A stretch of DNA of 13,798 nt from an uncultured Acidaminococcus sp. (lineage in GTDB: Bacteria; Bacillota; Negativicutes; Acidaminococcales; Acidaminococcaceae). The notes below the pieces were generated by a model. It had not been told where the DNA came from and did not search any database. It saw nothing but the letters and a program-made list of their open reading frames with translations. Below, one piece after another: positions 1-7,494 of the stretch (its first letter is position 1; each line of letters starts with the position of its first letter). The stretch lies in NCBI GenBank assembly GCA_900770265.1, contig CAAGJR010000247.1, forward strand, positions 1 to 13,798. Direction: 5' to 3'. A program made the translations under genes and the position numbers.

Positions 1-443
1 CCGGCGATGGGCCCTTCGAACGGGATATCGGAAATGGACAGGGCGCAGGAAGCACCGATCATAGCCGGGATGTCCGGGGCATTGTCAGGATCCACAGACA
101 CGGCCGTAGCCACGATCTGCACATCGTTGTGATAGCCTTCCGGGAACATGGGACGGATGGGGCGGTCGATGAGCCGGGAAGTCAGGATGGCCGTTTCAGC
201 CGGTCTGCCTTCTCTGCGCAAAAAGCCGCCGGGGATCTTACCCACTGCATACATCTTCTCTTCAAAATCAACCGTCAGCGGGAAGAAATCCACCCCTTCT
301 CTGGGGGTATCGGTACCCGTTACCGCAACGACTACAGCGGTTTCACCATAGCGGACCAGAACAGCGCCATTGGCCTGTTTGGCAATCTTACCGGTTTCGA
401 TGGTAAGGGTCCGGCCTCCAAAATCCGTACTAAAACTATGCAT
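1..443 (-). CDS. pnp: Polynucleotide phosphorylase, N-terminal part (cut by window edge)
   Basis: This is the first 147 codons of PNPase, the phosphorolytic 3'-5' exoribonuclease that degrades RNA to nucleoside diphosphates in the cytoplasm. The start of the first RNase PH-like domain is visible: GGRTLTIETG at residues 9-18, then GGFLRREGRP at 72-81 and SRLIDRPIRPMFP at 89-101, all highly conserved in the family. The ATG at 443 is preceded by AGGAGG (454-459), with a spacer of about 10 nt; an ATG at 453 abuts that site and is not a credible start. The gene runs off the left edge, so the second RNase PH domain, KH and S1 domains (a full protein is about 700 residues) are not visible. It lies downstream of the suf operon but has its own -10-like box, and a terminator separates the two. 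In many bacteria rpsO lies upstream of pnp; here it does not. Identification is very secure. Confidence 0.97.
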   Translation of the reverse strand, partial: MHSFSTDFGGRTLTIETGKIAKQANGAVLVRYGETAVVVAVTGTDTPREGVDFFPLTVDFEEKMYAVGKIPGGFLRREGRPAETAILTSRLIDRPIRPMFPEGYHNDVQIVATAVSVDPDNAPDIPAMIGASCALSISDIPFEGPIA

Positions 444-487
444 TCCTCTGCATCCTCCTTATATTACACTCTTGACATTATGGGTAG

Positions 488-493
488 ATTATA
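488..493 (-). promoter_or_regulatory. Probable -10 box of the pnp promoter
   Basis: The minus strand reads TATAAT, about 45 nt upstream of the pnp ATG and just after the suf terminator. No good -35 hexamer lies 16-18 nt upstream; that region is the T-rich tail of the terminator. The promoter is therefore weak or depends on upstream AT-rich DNA. Some read-through from suf is also possible. Confidence 0.5.
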
Positions 494-520
494 CTACACA
501 GCGCGGGAAAAAGCTAGAAA

Positions 521-553
521 AGCCGCTGTGAAAAATACTTTTTCACAACGGCT
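521..553 (-). terminator. Intrinsic terminator of the suf operon
   Basis: A 15-bp stem with one mismatch (arms 521-535 and 539-553, loop 536-538) is followed on the minus strand by a short T run (517-520 side, TTTTC). It lies 45 nt past the sufU stop codon and directly before the pnp promoter region. The arms begin with runs of A and T, so it may also work in the opposite direction. Confidence 0.85.
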
Positions 554-561
554 TTTCATCC

Positions 562-596
562 TTCACCAGCCACTACTCACCAGCTACTGGCCACTA
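562..596 (-). repeat. Five heptamers of AGTGGYT type after sufU
   Basis: Read on the minus strand, the sequence right after the sufU stop is TAGTGGC, CAGTAGC, TGGTGAG, TAGTGGC, TGGTGAA. This is a degenerate 7-bp tandem array filling the space between stop codon and terminator. Better-preserved copies of the same unit lie at 5918-5945 and 7495-7522. Confidence 0.7.
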
Positions 597-597
597 T

Positions 598-1038
598 TTA
601 TTTCTTTTCCTGTTCTTCCAGGGCATCCTTCAGCGTATGCCAGGCCAGGACCGCACATTTTACCCGGGCCGGCATGTTGGAGATGTTCTTCAGGGCGATG
701 GCATCGTCCAGTTCTTCCAGCTTGTCGTCATCGGTCTCTTCCCGCTTGATCATGGCCAGGAACAGATCCACCAGCCGCAGGGCCTCTTTCACACTCTTGC
801 CCTTGATCAGGTCGATCATGATATCCGTGGAAGCCTGGCTGATGGCACAGCCGTGGCCCGTATAGGCCGCATCCTTGATGATGCCGTCTTCGATATCCGC
901 CTGCAGGGTGATATCGTCGCCGCAGCTGGGGTTGTGGCCATGCTCCTGCAGATTGTGGGGCTCCAGCTCATGCTTGTTGGCCTGATCCTGGTTGTGTTCC
1001 AGGATAATGTCCGAATACAGCTGATTCATGTCTTCCAT
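598..1038 (-). CDS. sufU: SufU, zinc-dependent sulfurtransferase for Fe-S assembly
   Basis: SufU receives persulfide sulfur from the cysteine desulfurase SufS and passes it to the SufBCD scaffold. The 146-residue protein has the three family cysteines in context: NPSCGD (Cys39, with Asp41), GHGCAIS (Cys64) and RVKC (Cys128). These four residues match the SufU zinc site. The 64-residue gap between the second and third cysteines is longer than in IscU (about 43), which marks this as SufU and not IscU. The ATG at 1038 has AGGGGAG 6 nt upstream; a TTG one codon earlier is not needed. It starts 27 nt after the sufS stop and is the last gene of the operon. Confidence 0.95.
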   Translation of the reverse strand: MEDMNQLYSDIILEHNQDQANKHELEPHNLQEHGHNPSCGDDITLQADIEDGIIKDAAYTGHGCAISQASTDIMIDLIKGKSVKEALRLVDLFLAMIKREETDDDKLEELDDAIALKNISNMPARVKCAVLAWHTLKDALEEQEKK

Positions 1039-1065
1039 CAAAAACTCCCCTTTTGCATCAATGCA

Positions 1066-2295
1066 TCAATCTTTGAAGCCCATGACCTTCCGGACTTCCG
1101 GCAGCTTGGACAGGAAGTAATCCACTTCCTCCAAGGTATTGTAGATATAGAAACTGGCCCGGTTGGAAGCTTCCACATGGAGGTGGGCTCCCAGAGGCTG
1201 GGCACAGTGGTGGCCACTGCGGATGGCAATGCCGTAGCTGTCCAGGATCGTGGCCGCATCATGAGGATGGACCCCGTCGATGGTAAAGGAGATGACCCCG
1301 GTCTTTTCCGTCTCATCCGTGCTGCCCAGGATGTGGATGTGGGGCATCTTCAGCATGCCTTCCAGGCACCGCTTTGTCAGCTCTTCCTCGTGTTTTTCCA
1401 CATTGTCCATGCCGATGGCTTCCAGATAATCGATGGCCGCATGCAGGGCTACCGCCCCTTCCACGTTCTGGGAGCCGGCTTCGAATTTGTACGGCAGTTC
1501 GTTGAAGGTGGTGGTCTGTTCCTGGACGTATTCGATCATGTCGCCGCCCAGCAGGAACGGTTCCATTTCCTCCAGCAGGGCTTTCTTGCCGTACACCACG
1601 CCGGTGCCGGTGGAACCCAGCATCTTGTGGCCGGAGAACACGAAGAAGTCGCAGTCCAGGGCCTGGACGTCCGTCTTCATGTGAGGTACGGACTGGGCGC
1701 CGTCCACGATGGCGATAGCCCCCACTTTGTGGGCCCGGTCCACGATTTCCCGTACGGGCCGTTTCATACCCAGCACGTTGCTGACGGCAGCGAAGGAAAC
1801 GATCTTCGTCCGGTCGTCGATCTTGGCCAGGTCTTCGTCCGTGAAGTGCCCGGTTTCATCCAGGTACATGTAGACCAGTTCCGCCCCGGTCTTCTGGCAG
1901 GCTCTCTGCCAGGGCACCAGGTTGGAGTGGTGTTCCGAAATGGGGATCACCACTTTGTCGCCCTTGTGCAGATGGGTCTCCCCGTAGCTGCGGGCGATCA
2001 GGTTCAGGCCTTCCGTGGAGTTCCGCACGAAGATCACTTCTTCGAAGTGCCTGGCGTTGATGAACTTGCGGACGGCTTCCCGGGCTTCGTCGTACACCTG
2101 GCCGGCTTCGATGGACAGCACATGGGCGCCCCGGTGGGGGTTCCCATTGTGGTGTTCCAAAAAGTCCACCATGGCGGCGATCACCTGGTAGGGTTTCTGG
2201 GTGGTGGCTGCATTGTCGAAGTACACCAGCGGATGCCCATTATGGATTTTTTTCAGAATCGGAAAATCACTGCGAATATCCTTCAGCATGGCCAT
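1066..2295 (-). CDS. sufS: SufS, group II cysteine desulfurase
   Basis: This PLP enzyme converts L-cysteine to L-alanine and leaves a persulfide on its active-site cysteine for SufU. It has 409 residues, the usual length. Visible motifs: YFDNAATTQKP at 25-35; EHHSN at 121-125, with the His that stacks on PLP; VDGAQ at 197-201, with Asp198; SGHKMLGSTGTG at 221-232, with PLP lysine Lys224; and RSGHHCAQPLG at 359-369, with catalytic Cys364. The RSGHHCAQP segment is typical of SufS. The start codon shares one base with the sufD stop (TGATG), indicating translational coupling. A second ATG two codons in is possible, but the GGAAAGGGA ribosome site fits the first at least as well. Confidence 0.97.
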   Translation of the reverse strand: MAMLKDIRSDFPILKKIHNGHPLVYFDNAATTQKPYQVIAAMVDFLEHHNGNPHRGAHVLSIEAGQVYDEAREAVRKFINARHFEEVIFVRNSTEGLNLIARSYGETHLHKGDKVVIPISEHHSNLVPWQRACQKTGAELVYMYLDETGHFTDEDLAKIDDRTKIVSFAAVSNVLGMKRPVREIVDRAHKVGAIAIVDGAQSVPHMKTDVQALDCDFFVFSGHKMLGSTGTGVVYGKKALLEEMEPFLLGGDMIEYVQEQTTTFNELPYKFEAGSQNVEGAVALHAAIDYLEAIGMDNVEKHEEELTKRCLEGMLKMPHIHILGSTDETEKTGVISFTIDGVHPHDAATILDSYGIAIRSGHHCAQPLGAHLHVEASNRASFYIYNTLEEVDYFLSKLPEVRKVMGFKD

Positions 2296-3380
2296 CAGTT
2301 CCCTTTCCGCCCTGCCTGCTGCATCTTGCTGCGTACAGCCTGGAGGGCCTTATCTTCCAAATCACTGTCACCCAGCTGGTCGATGACCGGCCGGATGTTG
2401 CTTTCCACGATGATCAGCTGGGCACCGGCTTCGTCGAAGCCACGGCTCATCAGATAGAACAGCATGTCCTGATCGATCTGGCCGGAGCTGGAAGCGTGGT
2501 TGCCCACCACATCGTCTTCCTTACAGAGCAGCAGCGGCACGGAAATGGAGTGCACGCCCTTGTTCAGCAGCAGGCACACATCGGATTCGTCCCCCACGGC
2601 CTTCTTGCCGCCCCGGAGGAAGTCGATGGTACCCCGGAAGTACTTCTTGCTGGTGCCCATCAGGGCCCCGGTGGTCAGGATGTTCGTCTTGGTCTTGCAG
2701 CCCTGGGTGGGTACCAGATAGGAATAATCGAACAGCTGGTCCTTATCGCCCAGGTACATGGAAGCGCTGTCGAATTCGGCTTCGTCGTGGTCCAGCTTGG
2801 ACACCACGTTCACCACCGTCTGGTGGCCGCCCACTTCGGCGCTGACGTATTTCACATTGGCTTCTTTCGCTTCCCGGGTGAGACGGGCATCGATGTGCCG
2901 TACCCGGTCGCCGTGGATCTGCACCTTGCTGACCTGCACCTGGGCGCCTTCCCCGGCGTCCACGTACTGCAGCAGGTCCACCAGGCCGTTTTCCGCATCC
3001 CCGTCGAACAGCTCATACACATGCACGTTGCTGCCCTTGCCGGCGGTCACTTTCAATTGGCCCACCAGCTGGGGTGCGGCTTCGCTCACCGTGTAGGTGA
3101 TCCACACAGAGGCTTCCGCCCCGTCCGGCACCGTCACGGCGCAGTTCACATTGCCGCCCTGCAGGGTCCGTGCCAGGGATTCCTTGCTGGCCCCCTGGAA
3201 ATCGCCCAGGTCGGGCAGGGCGTTGCCTTCATACTGCTTGGCTTCCACCTGGCCCTCTTTGCGGATGGCCAGTTCCACCGGTTTCAGATCCAGCACCGGT
3301 TCCTGGTCCAGTTCCAGATGGTTCACTTTCATCCAGCGGAAGGTGGGACGCGGCAGTTCGTTGAATTGTTCTTTGCTCAT
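2295..3380 (-). CDS. sufD: SufD, subunit of the SufBCD scaffold
   Basis: SufD pairs with SufB on a SufC dimer to form the complex on which Fe-S clusters are built. The 361-residue protein has the right-handed beta-helix core of the SufBD family: the middle is beta-rich, with segments such as GSNVHVYELFDG and HQTVVNVVSKLDHDEAEF. The conserved C-terminal block is NHASSSGQID (294-303) followed by LFYLMSRGFDE. His295 is at the position of the SufD histidine implicated in cluster assembly at the SufB-SufD interface. Like its family it is a diverged SufB paralogue, which explains the shared FYLMSRG. The ATG at 3380 follows a strong GGGAGGCGGAG site. It starts 16 nt after sufB and overlaps sufS by one base. 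Confidence 0.94.
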   Translation of the reverse strand: MSKEQFNELPRPTFRWMKVNHLELDQEPVLDLKPVELAIRKEGQVEAKQYEGNALPDLGDFQGASKESLARTLQGGNVNCAVTVPDGAEASVWITYTVSEAAPQLVGQLKVTAGKGSNVHVYELFDGDAENGLVDLLQYVDAGEGAQVQVSKVQIHGDRVRHIDARLTREAKEANVKYVSAEVGGHQTVVNVVSKLDHDEAEFDSASMYLGDKDQLFDYSYLVPTQGCKTKTNILTTGALMGTSKKYFRGTIDFLRGGKKAVGDESDVCLLLNKGVHSISVPLLLCKEDDVVGNHASSSGQIDQDMLFYLMSRGFDEAGAQLIIVESNIRPVIDQLGDSDLEDKALQAVRSKMQQAGRKGN

Positions 3381-3396
3381 GTTCTCCGCCTCCCTC

Positions 3397-4872
3397 TTAC
3401 ATGGAACCTTTCAGTTCCAGATTGATCAGGTTGTTCATTTCTACGGCATATTCCAGCGGCAGGGCCTTGGAAACAGGATCCACGAACCCGCGGACCAGCA
3501 TGGCCCGTGCTTCATCCTCGCTGAGCCCGCGGCTCATCAGGTAGAAGATGGCTTCGTCGGAGATCCGGCCGATCTTGGCTTCATGTCCCAGGTCCACGTT
3601 GTCGTTCTTGATGACGATGGCCGGGATGGTATCGGACTGGGACTGTTCATCCAGCATCAGGGATTCGCAGCTCACGTTGGATTTGGACCCTTCGGCACAT
3701 TCGTTCACCACCACGCTGCCCCGGTAGATGCACACGCCGCCGTCCTTGGAAATGGACTTGGAGTTGATGTTGCTGGTGGTATGGGGTGCATTGTGCACCA
3801 CCTTGGAGCCGGTATCCAGGTACTGGCCCTTGCCGGCGAAGGTGACGCCCGTGAATTCGCAGTGGGCGCCTTCCCCGTTCAGGATGCTCATGGGGTACAG
3901 GCAGGAGGTGTGGGACCCGAAGGACCCGGTCACCCAGTTGATGGTGCCATTCTTGCCCACGATGGCCCGTTTCGTGTTCATGTTGTACATGTTCTTGGAC
4001 CAGTTTTCAATGGTGGAATAGGTCAGGGTGGCATCGTCGCCGATAAACAGTTCCACGGCGCCGGCATGCAGGTTGGCCACGTTGTATTTCGGGGCGGAGC
4101 AGCCTTCGATGAAGTGTACCTTTGCGCCTTTTTCCACGATGATCATGGTGTGTTCGAACTGGCCGGCCCCCGGTGCGTTCAGCCGGAAATAGCTCTGCAG
4201 GGGGATGGACACATCCACCCCTTCCGGTACATACACGAAGGAACCGCCGGACCAGACTGCCCCGTGCAGGGCCGCGAACTTGTGGTCCGTGGGCGGGATC
4301 AGCTTCATGAAGTGCTTCCGCACGATGTCTTCATATTTCTTCACAGCGGTGTCGAAGTCCGTGTAGATGACACCCTGTTTCGTCAGTTCGTCCTGGATGC
4401 TGTGGTACACCACTTCAGAATCGTACTGGGCGCCCACGCCGGCCAGGGATTTCTTTTCCGCTTCGGGGATGCCCAGACGGTCAAACGTATCTTTGATGTC
4501 GTCGGGCAGGTCGTCCCAGCTGGCGCTCATGCGGGCGTTGGGGCGGACGTACGTGACGATGTTGTCCATGTCCAGGCCGCTGATGTCCGGGCCCCATTCC
4601 GGGTACGGCATCTGGTAGTAGATGTCCAGAGATTTCAGCCGGGCATCCAGCATCCATTGCGGTTCATTTTTCTTGGCAGAGATCTCCCGCACCACGTCCG
4701 GGGTCAGCCCGGCGTTCGTCTTGTATTCGTGGCTGGAATCCTTCTTGAAGTCGTACATGTTGCTGAAGTCGGTCAGGGCATCGATCTTCTGCCGTTCGCT
4801 CTGCAGCTTCTTTTCGTCCGCCTGGGTTTCCTGGACGAATTCTGCTTTCTTGTCTTCCGTCATATCGCTCAC
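3397..4872 (-). CDS. sufB: SufB, Fe-S cluster scaffold subunit
   Basis: SufB is the main scaffold protein of the SufBCD complex, where the nascent Fe-S cluster is thought to form. In the 491-residue reading, the C-terminal core carries SNVSCESLMLDEQSQSDT, with Cys402, and LGHEAKIG, with Glu431. These correspond to the conserved SufB cysteine and glutamate (E. coli Cys405 and Glu434) needed for assembly. YLMSRGLSEDEA and RGFVDPV follow. The start is ambiguous: the reading from GTG at 4872 gives MSDMTEDKK, but GGTGAG lies only 5 nt before the ATG at 4863, which would give 488 residues starting MTEDKK. I favour 4863 as the true start. The sufC stop lies 7 nt upstream of the GTG, so the two genes are tightly coupled. 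Confidence 0.96.
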   Translation of the reverse strand: MSDMTEDKKAEFVQETQADEKKLQSERQKIDALTDFSNMYDFKKDSSHEYKTNAGLTPDVVREISAKKNEPQWMLDARLKSLDIYYQMPYPEWGPDISGLDMDNIVTYVRPNARMSASWDDLPDDIKDTFDRLGIPEAEKKSLAGVGAQYDSEVVYHSIQDELTKQGVIYTDFDTAVKKYEDIVRKHFMKLIPPTDHKFAALHGAVWSGGSFVYVPEGVDVSIPLQSYFRLNAPGAGQFEHTMIIVEKGAKVHFIEGCSAPKYNVANLHAGAVELFIGDDATLTYSTIENWSKNMYNMNTKRAIVGKNGTINWVTGSFGSHTSCLYPMSILNGEGAHCEFTGVTFAGKGQYLDTGSKVVHNAPHTTSNINSKSISKDGGVCIYRGSVVVNECAEGSKSNVSCESLMLDEQSQSDTIPAIVIKNDNVDLGHEAKIGRISDEAIFYLMSRGLSEDEARAMLVRGFVDPVSKALPLEYAVEMNNLINLELKGSM

Positions 4873-4879
4873 CGCCCTG

Positions 4880-5617
4880 TTATTTCTTATAAGCGTCGTA
4901 GCCGTTGGCTTCGATTTCCTGGATCAGGGATGCGTCCCCGGTCTTCACGATCCGGCCGTTGATCAGCACGTGTACGATGTCCGGATGCAGTTTTTGCAGG
5001 ATTTCACTGTGGTGGGTGATGATCAGCAGAGAGTTGTTCTCATTGTGATACTGGTTCACCGCTTCGGATACGATCCGCACCGCATCCACGTCCAGGCCGG
5101 AGTCGATTTCATCCAGCATGGTCAGTTTCGGTTCCAGCATGGTCATCTGCAGGATTTCGTTCTTCTTCCGTTCGCCGCCGGAGAACCCGTCGTTCACATA
5201 CCGTTCGGCATAGCTTCTATCCATGTTCAGGGCATCCATTTCCTTGTGCAGGGCTTTCCGGAACGGCATGATCCGCTGCTTCTCACCGGTAATGGTGCTC
5301 TTGGCGTTGCGGATGAAGTTTTCCACAGAAATCCCCTGGACGGAGATGGGAGACTGGAAGGCCATGAAGATACCGGCCTTGGCTCTTTCGTTCACCGGTT
5401 CATGGGTGATGTCTTTTCCTTCAAAATAGATATGGCCTTCGGTCACTACATATTTGGGGTTGCCCATAATGGTGTTGAACAGGGTGGATTTACCGGCCCC
5501 GTTGGAGCCCATGATTACATGGGTTTCACCCTTGTTGATGACCAGATCCAGGCCTTTCAGGATTTCCTTACCTTCAACGGCAACCTTTAATCCTTCCACG
5601 CGTAATAATTCACTCAT
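4880..5617 (-). CDS. sufC: SufC, ATPase of the SufBCD complex
   Basis: SufC is the ABC-type ATPase that drives conformational change in the SufBCD scaffold; it is cytoplasmic and not part of a membrane transporter. The 245-residue protein shows Walker A GSNGAGKST (37-45), the Q-loop glutamine Gln88 in MAFQSP, the signature FSGGERKKNEI (145-155), Walker B LTMLDEIDSGLD (165-176) and the H-loop THH (201-203). FSGGERKKNEI and DEIDSGLDVDA are typical of SufC and not of transport ATPases. I chose the ATG at 5617 because GTAGGAGAGG lies just upstream and MSELL begins the conserved domain; the frame stays open 25 codons further upstream, but without a ribosome site. It is the first gene of the operon. 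Confidence 0.97.
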   Translation of the reverse strand: MSELLRVEGLKVAVEGKEILKGLDLVINKGETHVIMGSNGAGKSTLFNTIMGNPKYVVTEGHIYFEGKDITHEPVNERAKAGIFMAFQSPISVQGISVENFIRNAKSTITGEKQRIMPFRKALHKEMDALNMDRSYAERYVNDGFSGGERKKNEILQMTMLEPKLTMLDEIDSGLDVDAVRIVSEAVNQYHNENNSLLIITHHSEILQKLHPDIVHVLINGRIVKTGDASLIQEIEANGYDAYKK

Positions 5618-5797
5618 CGTAACCTCTCCTACCCACAGGCCCCTCAATGCCCGTGTATTTAATCTAAGCAGTTCGCTCTTGTATCTTACCACTCCGTATC
5701 CGGTTTTCTGCGCACGGAAACCGGACCGTGGGAAAATAAGAAATAGGGTTGTCTTTCCAGGTGACTACTGTAACCAAAAAATATTCACCTGAATTCT
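5618..5797 (-). promoter_or_regulatory. Structured 5' leader of the suf operon
   Basis: If transcription starts about 7 nt after the -10 box, the suf message has a leader of about 180 nt. It contains two inverted repeats: a perfect 7-bp pair CAGGTGA/TCACCTG (5758-5764 and 5785-5791, 20-nt loop) almost at the 5' end, and a perfect 7-bp pair CCGGTTT/AAACCGG (5700-5706 and 5718-5724, 11-nt loop). No terminator stem lies directly before the sufC ribosome site and I recognise no riboswitch class. The structures could be regulatory or simply protect the 5' end. Confidence 0.45.
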
Positions 5798-5803
5798 TTC
5801 CCT

Positions 5804-5832
5804 ATTATAAACGATTTTCCCCCATTCGGCAA
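5804..5832 (-). promoter_or_regulatory. Promoter of the suf operon
   Basis: On the minus strand TTGCCG (5827-5832) is followed by a 17-nt spacer and a perfect TATAAT (5804-5809). This is a good housekeeping-sigma promoter and is the only strong one upstream of sufC. The -35 lies inside the arm of the hairpin at 5817-5856. I could not recognise an IscR-type operator. Confidence 0.8.
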
Positions 5833-5864
5833 TATATCATAGTGCCGATGGGGGAATTTTTTTT
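5817..5864 (+). terminator. Plus-strand terminator-like hairpin over the suf promoter
   Basis: Arms 5817-5830 and 5844-5856 pair over 13 bp with one bulged base, with a 13-nt loop, and are followed on the plus strand by eight T (5857-5864). It therefore has terminator polarity on the plus strand, opposite to all genes nearby. Read on the minus strand it lacks a T run after the stem. It may end an unseen antisense transcript from the suf leader, or the inverted repeat may act at the DNA level on the promoter. Confidence 0.5.
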
Positions 5865-5888
5865 GAGATTATTTGTTTCAGAACATAC

Positions 5889-5915
5889 AAAAAGGAGGTG
5901 TGGAGAATCCACACC
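5889..5915 (-). terminator. Intrinsic terminator of the gntP-like gene
   Basis: The perfect 8-bp stem GGTGTGGA/TCCACACC (5897-5904 and 5908-5915, loop GAA) is followed on the minus strand by five T (5889-5893). It lies about 30 nt past the permease stop codon, after the heptamer array. Confidence 0.8.
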
Positions 5916-5917
5916 CC

Positions 5918-5945
5918 CGTCACTAACCACTAGCCACTGATCACT
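5918..5945 (-). repeat. Four AGTGGYT heptamers after the gntP-like gene
   Basis: Read on the minus strand, starting at the last base of the stop codon: AGTGATC, AGTGGCT, AGTGGTT, AGTGACG. The array fills the gap between stop codon and terminator. Its core (5921-5938) is an exact 18-bp inverted copy of 7502-7519 on the other side of the gene. Confidence 0.75.
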
Positions 5946-7345
5946 TATCCCAGAATCAAATACAGGATGTACACATTGATCATGGCAGCAATACCGGTGA
6001 CCAGGGTCCCCAGGGTCTGTGCCTTGTAGCCGTCCTGCACTTCCATATCCCCGAAGTTGGTGACAACCCAGAAATAGGAGTCGTTGGCGTGGGATACCGT
6101 CATGGCACCGGCGCCGATGGCAATGACCGTGATGGCAGCCAGCATCGGAGTCCCCAGTCCCAGGGTGCCCATGAGCGGCGCCATGATCCCGGCCGTGGTG
6201 GTGATGGCCACGGTGGAGGAGCCCTGTGCGGTCTTCAGGATGGCCGACAGCAGGAACGGGAAGAAGATGCCCAGGCTGGCCAGGGTATTGGAGTTGGCTT
6301 TGATGAAGGCCACCATGCTGGTGGAGGCGATGACCTTGCCCAGTACGCCGCCGGCGGCGGTGATGAACAGGATGGGGCCGACCACTTTCAGGGTATCATC
6401 GGTAATCTGGTAGAAGGCTTTCATCTTGTCTTCCACACTGCTCTGCATCAGGACGATGATCCCCAGGATCACGCCCACGCTGATAGCGATGATGGGCGTA
6501 CCCAGGAACTTGATGATGTCGCTCTGGGTCCCAGCCATGGCCATGGCACTGGACAGGCCCATGAGGATGATGGGCACCACGATGGGTGCGAAGCTCATGA
6601 ATGCGCTGGGCAGCTTGCCGTAGCTCTTGATCAGGTCTTCATAGGACTGCTGGGTTTCCGCCGGTTCCGTGGCCTCTGCCTTTTCTTCCTTGGATTTCAC
6701 CTTCGTGCCGATGTAGTTAGCGTAGAAATACGCGGCAATCATGGGCAGGATGGAAGAAGCAGCACCCAGACCGATGATCAGGATCAGGTTCGGTTCCAGA
6801 CCCATGCCTTCATAAATGGTGTTGGCAGCGGCGATGGGGCCGGGGGTCGGCGGAATGAAGCAGTGGGAAATGTACAGGCCCATGGACATGGCCACGGCGG
6901 TGGCTACGGCCGAGCAGTGGGTCCGGCGCACCAGGGCTTTCCGGATGGGGTTCAAAATGACGAACCCGCTGTCGCAGAATACAGGGATGGAAACGATCCA
7001 GCCCATGATCAGCACAGCCAGGCTGGTGTTGTTCTTCCCCACCAGACGGACGACGCAGTCGGCCATCTTCAGGGCCGCGCCCGTCTTTTCCAGCAGGGTC
7101 CCGATCAGGGCGCCCATGATGATGACGATGCCGATGCTGGTGAACGTTCCGGCAAAGCCGGCGCTGACTACATCAGCGATACCCAACGTCTTTCCATGTT
7201 TCACCAGGGGGATTCCGCCGACCAGGCCGAAGATCACGGAAACCGCCAGGATAGCCAGGAAAGGATGGATACGGAATTTCGAAATGGCTACGATCATAAC
7301 GATGATGGCAATAACAAAAGCAAAGATCAGAGGTAAGCCAGTCAT
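5945..7345 (-). CDS. GntP-family gluconate/organic acid permease
   Basis: This is an inner-membrane proton-coupled symporter of the GntP family, whose known members carry gluconate, related sugar acids or D-serine. The protein is hydrophobic throughout, with about 12-14 likely membrane segments and one charged loop near residues 216-245 (KSKEEKAEATEPAETQQSYED). Family motifs (469-residue numbering) are SIPVFCDSGFVIL at 122-134 and HCFIPPTPGP at 164-173. Several characterised members have PPHPGP at the second motif, so the threonine may mark a different substrate group. The GTG at 7354 would have a spacer of only about 2 nt, so I prefer the ATG at 7345 (466 residues). It stands alone with its own promoter and terminator, and no gluconate kinase or dehydratase is nearby. 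The family call is firm; the substrate is unknown. Confidence 0.9.
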   Translation of the reverse strand: MTGLPLIFAFVIAIIVMIVAISKFRIHPFLAILAVSVIFGLVGGIPLVKHGKTLGIADVVSAGFAGTFTSIGIVIIMGALIGTLLEKTGAALKMADCVVRLVGKNNTSLAVLIMGWIVSIPVFCDSGFVILNPIRKALVRRTHCSAVATAVAMSMGLYISHCFIPPTPGPIAAANTIYEGMGLEPNLILIIGLGAASSILPMIAAYFYANYIGTKVKSKEEKAEATEPAETQQSYEDLIKSYGKLPSAFMSFAPIVVPIILMGLSSAMAMAGTQSDIIKFLGTPIIAISVGVILGIIVLMQSSVEDKMKAFYQITDDTLKVVGPILFITAAGGVLGKVIASTSMVAFIKANSNTLASLGIFFPFLLSAILKTAQGSSTVAITTTAGIMAPLMGTLGLGTPMLAAITVIAIGAGAMTVSHANDSYFWVVTNFGDMEVQDGYKAQTLGTLVTGIAAMINVYILYLILG

Positions 7346-7404
7346 GTCTTCCACATCCTCTCACAAAGAATGAAAATTCAAAATTCGGCCTGTTTTCATG
7401 TAAT

Positions 7405-7432
7405 AGTATACGCTGTTTTTCCAGAAAGTAAA
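7405..7432 (-). promoter_or_regulatory. Promoter of the gntP-like gene
   Basis: On the minus strand TTTACT (7427-7432) is followed by a 16-nt spacer and TATACT (7405-7410), about 60 nt upstream of the start codon. An AT-rich stretch lies upstream of the -35. No clear operator palindrome is visible. Confidence 0.6.
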
Positions 7433-7460
7433 CTGTTTTTTTGTGATGGAGCACATAAGA

Positions 7461-7493
7461 AAAAAGGAATGCCGTTGGCCGGCATTCCTTTTT
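7461..7493 (-). terminator. Bidirectional-type terminator after pepD1
   Basis: A perfect 13-bp stem (7461-7473 and 7481-7493, 7-nt loop) is flanked by an A run on its left and ends in a T run on its right. On the minus strand the stem runs into TTTTTTCTT. It ends the transporter-amidohydrolase-pepD1 operon, lies immediately upstream of the gntP promoter, and could also work on the plus strand. Confidence 0.85.
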
Positions 7494-7494
7494 C

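Noticed and set aside
472..495. Plus-strand TTGACA followed by TATACT, a possible promoter opposite pnp
   Set aside because: The spacer is only 12 nt, too short for a normal promoter, and nothing downstream on the plus strand looks like a gene.
637..4962. Long plus-strand open frames (606 and 621 codons) opposite the suf genes
   Set aside because: They lie antisense to clearly conserved Suf proteins, have His/Gly/Val-rich low-complexity composition typical of the complement of GC-rich genes, and have no convincing ribosome sites. They are shadows.
5749..5940. 63-codon plus-strand ORF over the suf promoter region
   Set aside because: It crosses two terminator hairpins and the suf promoter, and has no clear ribosome site or promoter.
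6089..7336. Plus-strand 415-codon frame opposite the permease
   Set aside because: Its composition, dominated by Asp/His/Gly/Gln, is what the complement of a hydrophobic membrane-protein gene gives. It is a shadow.
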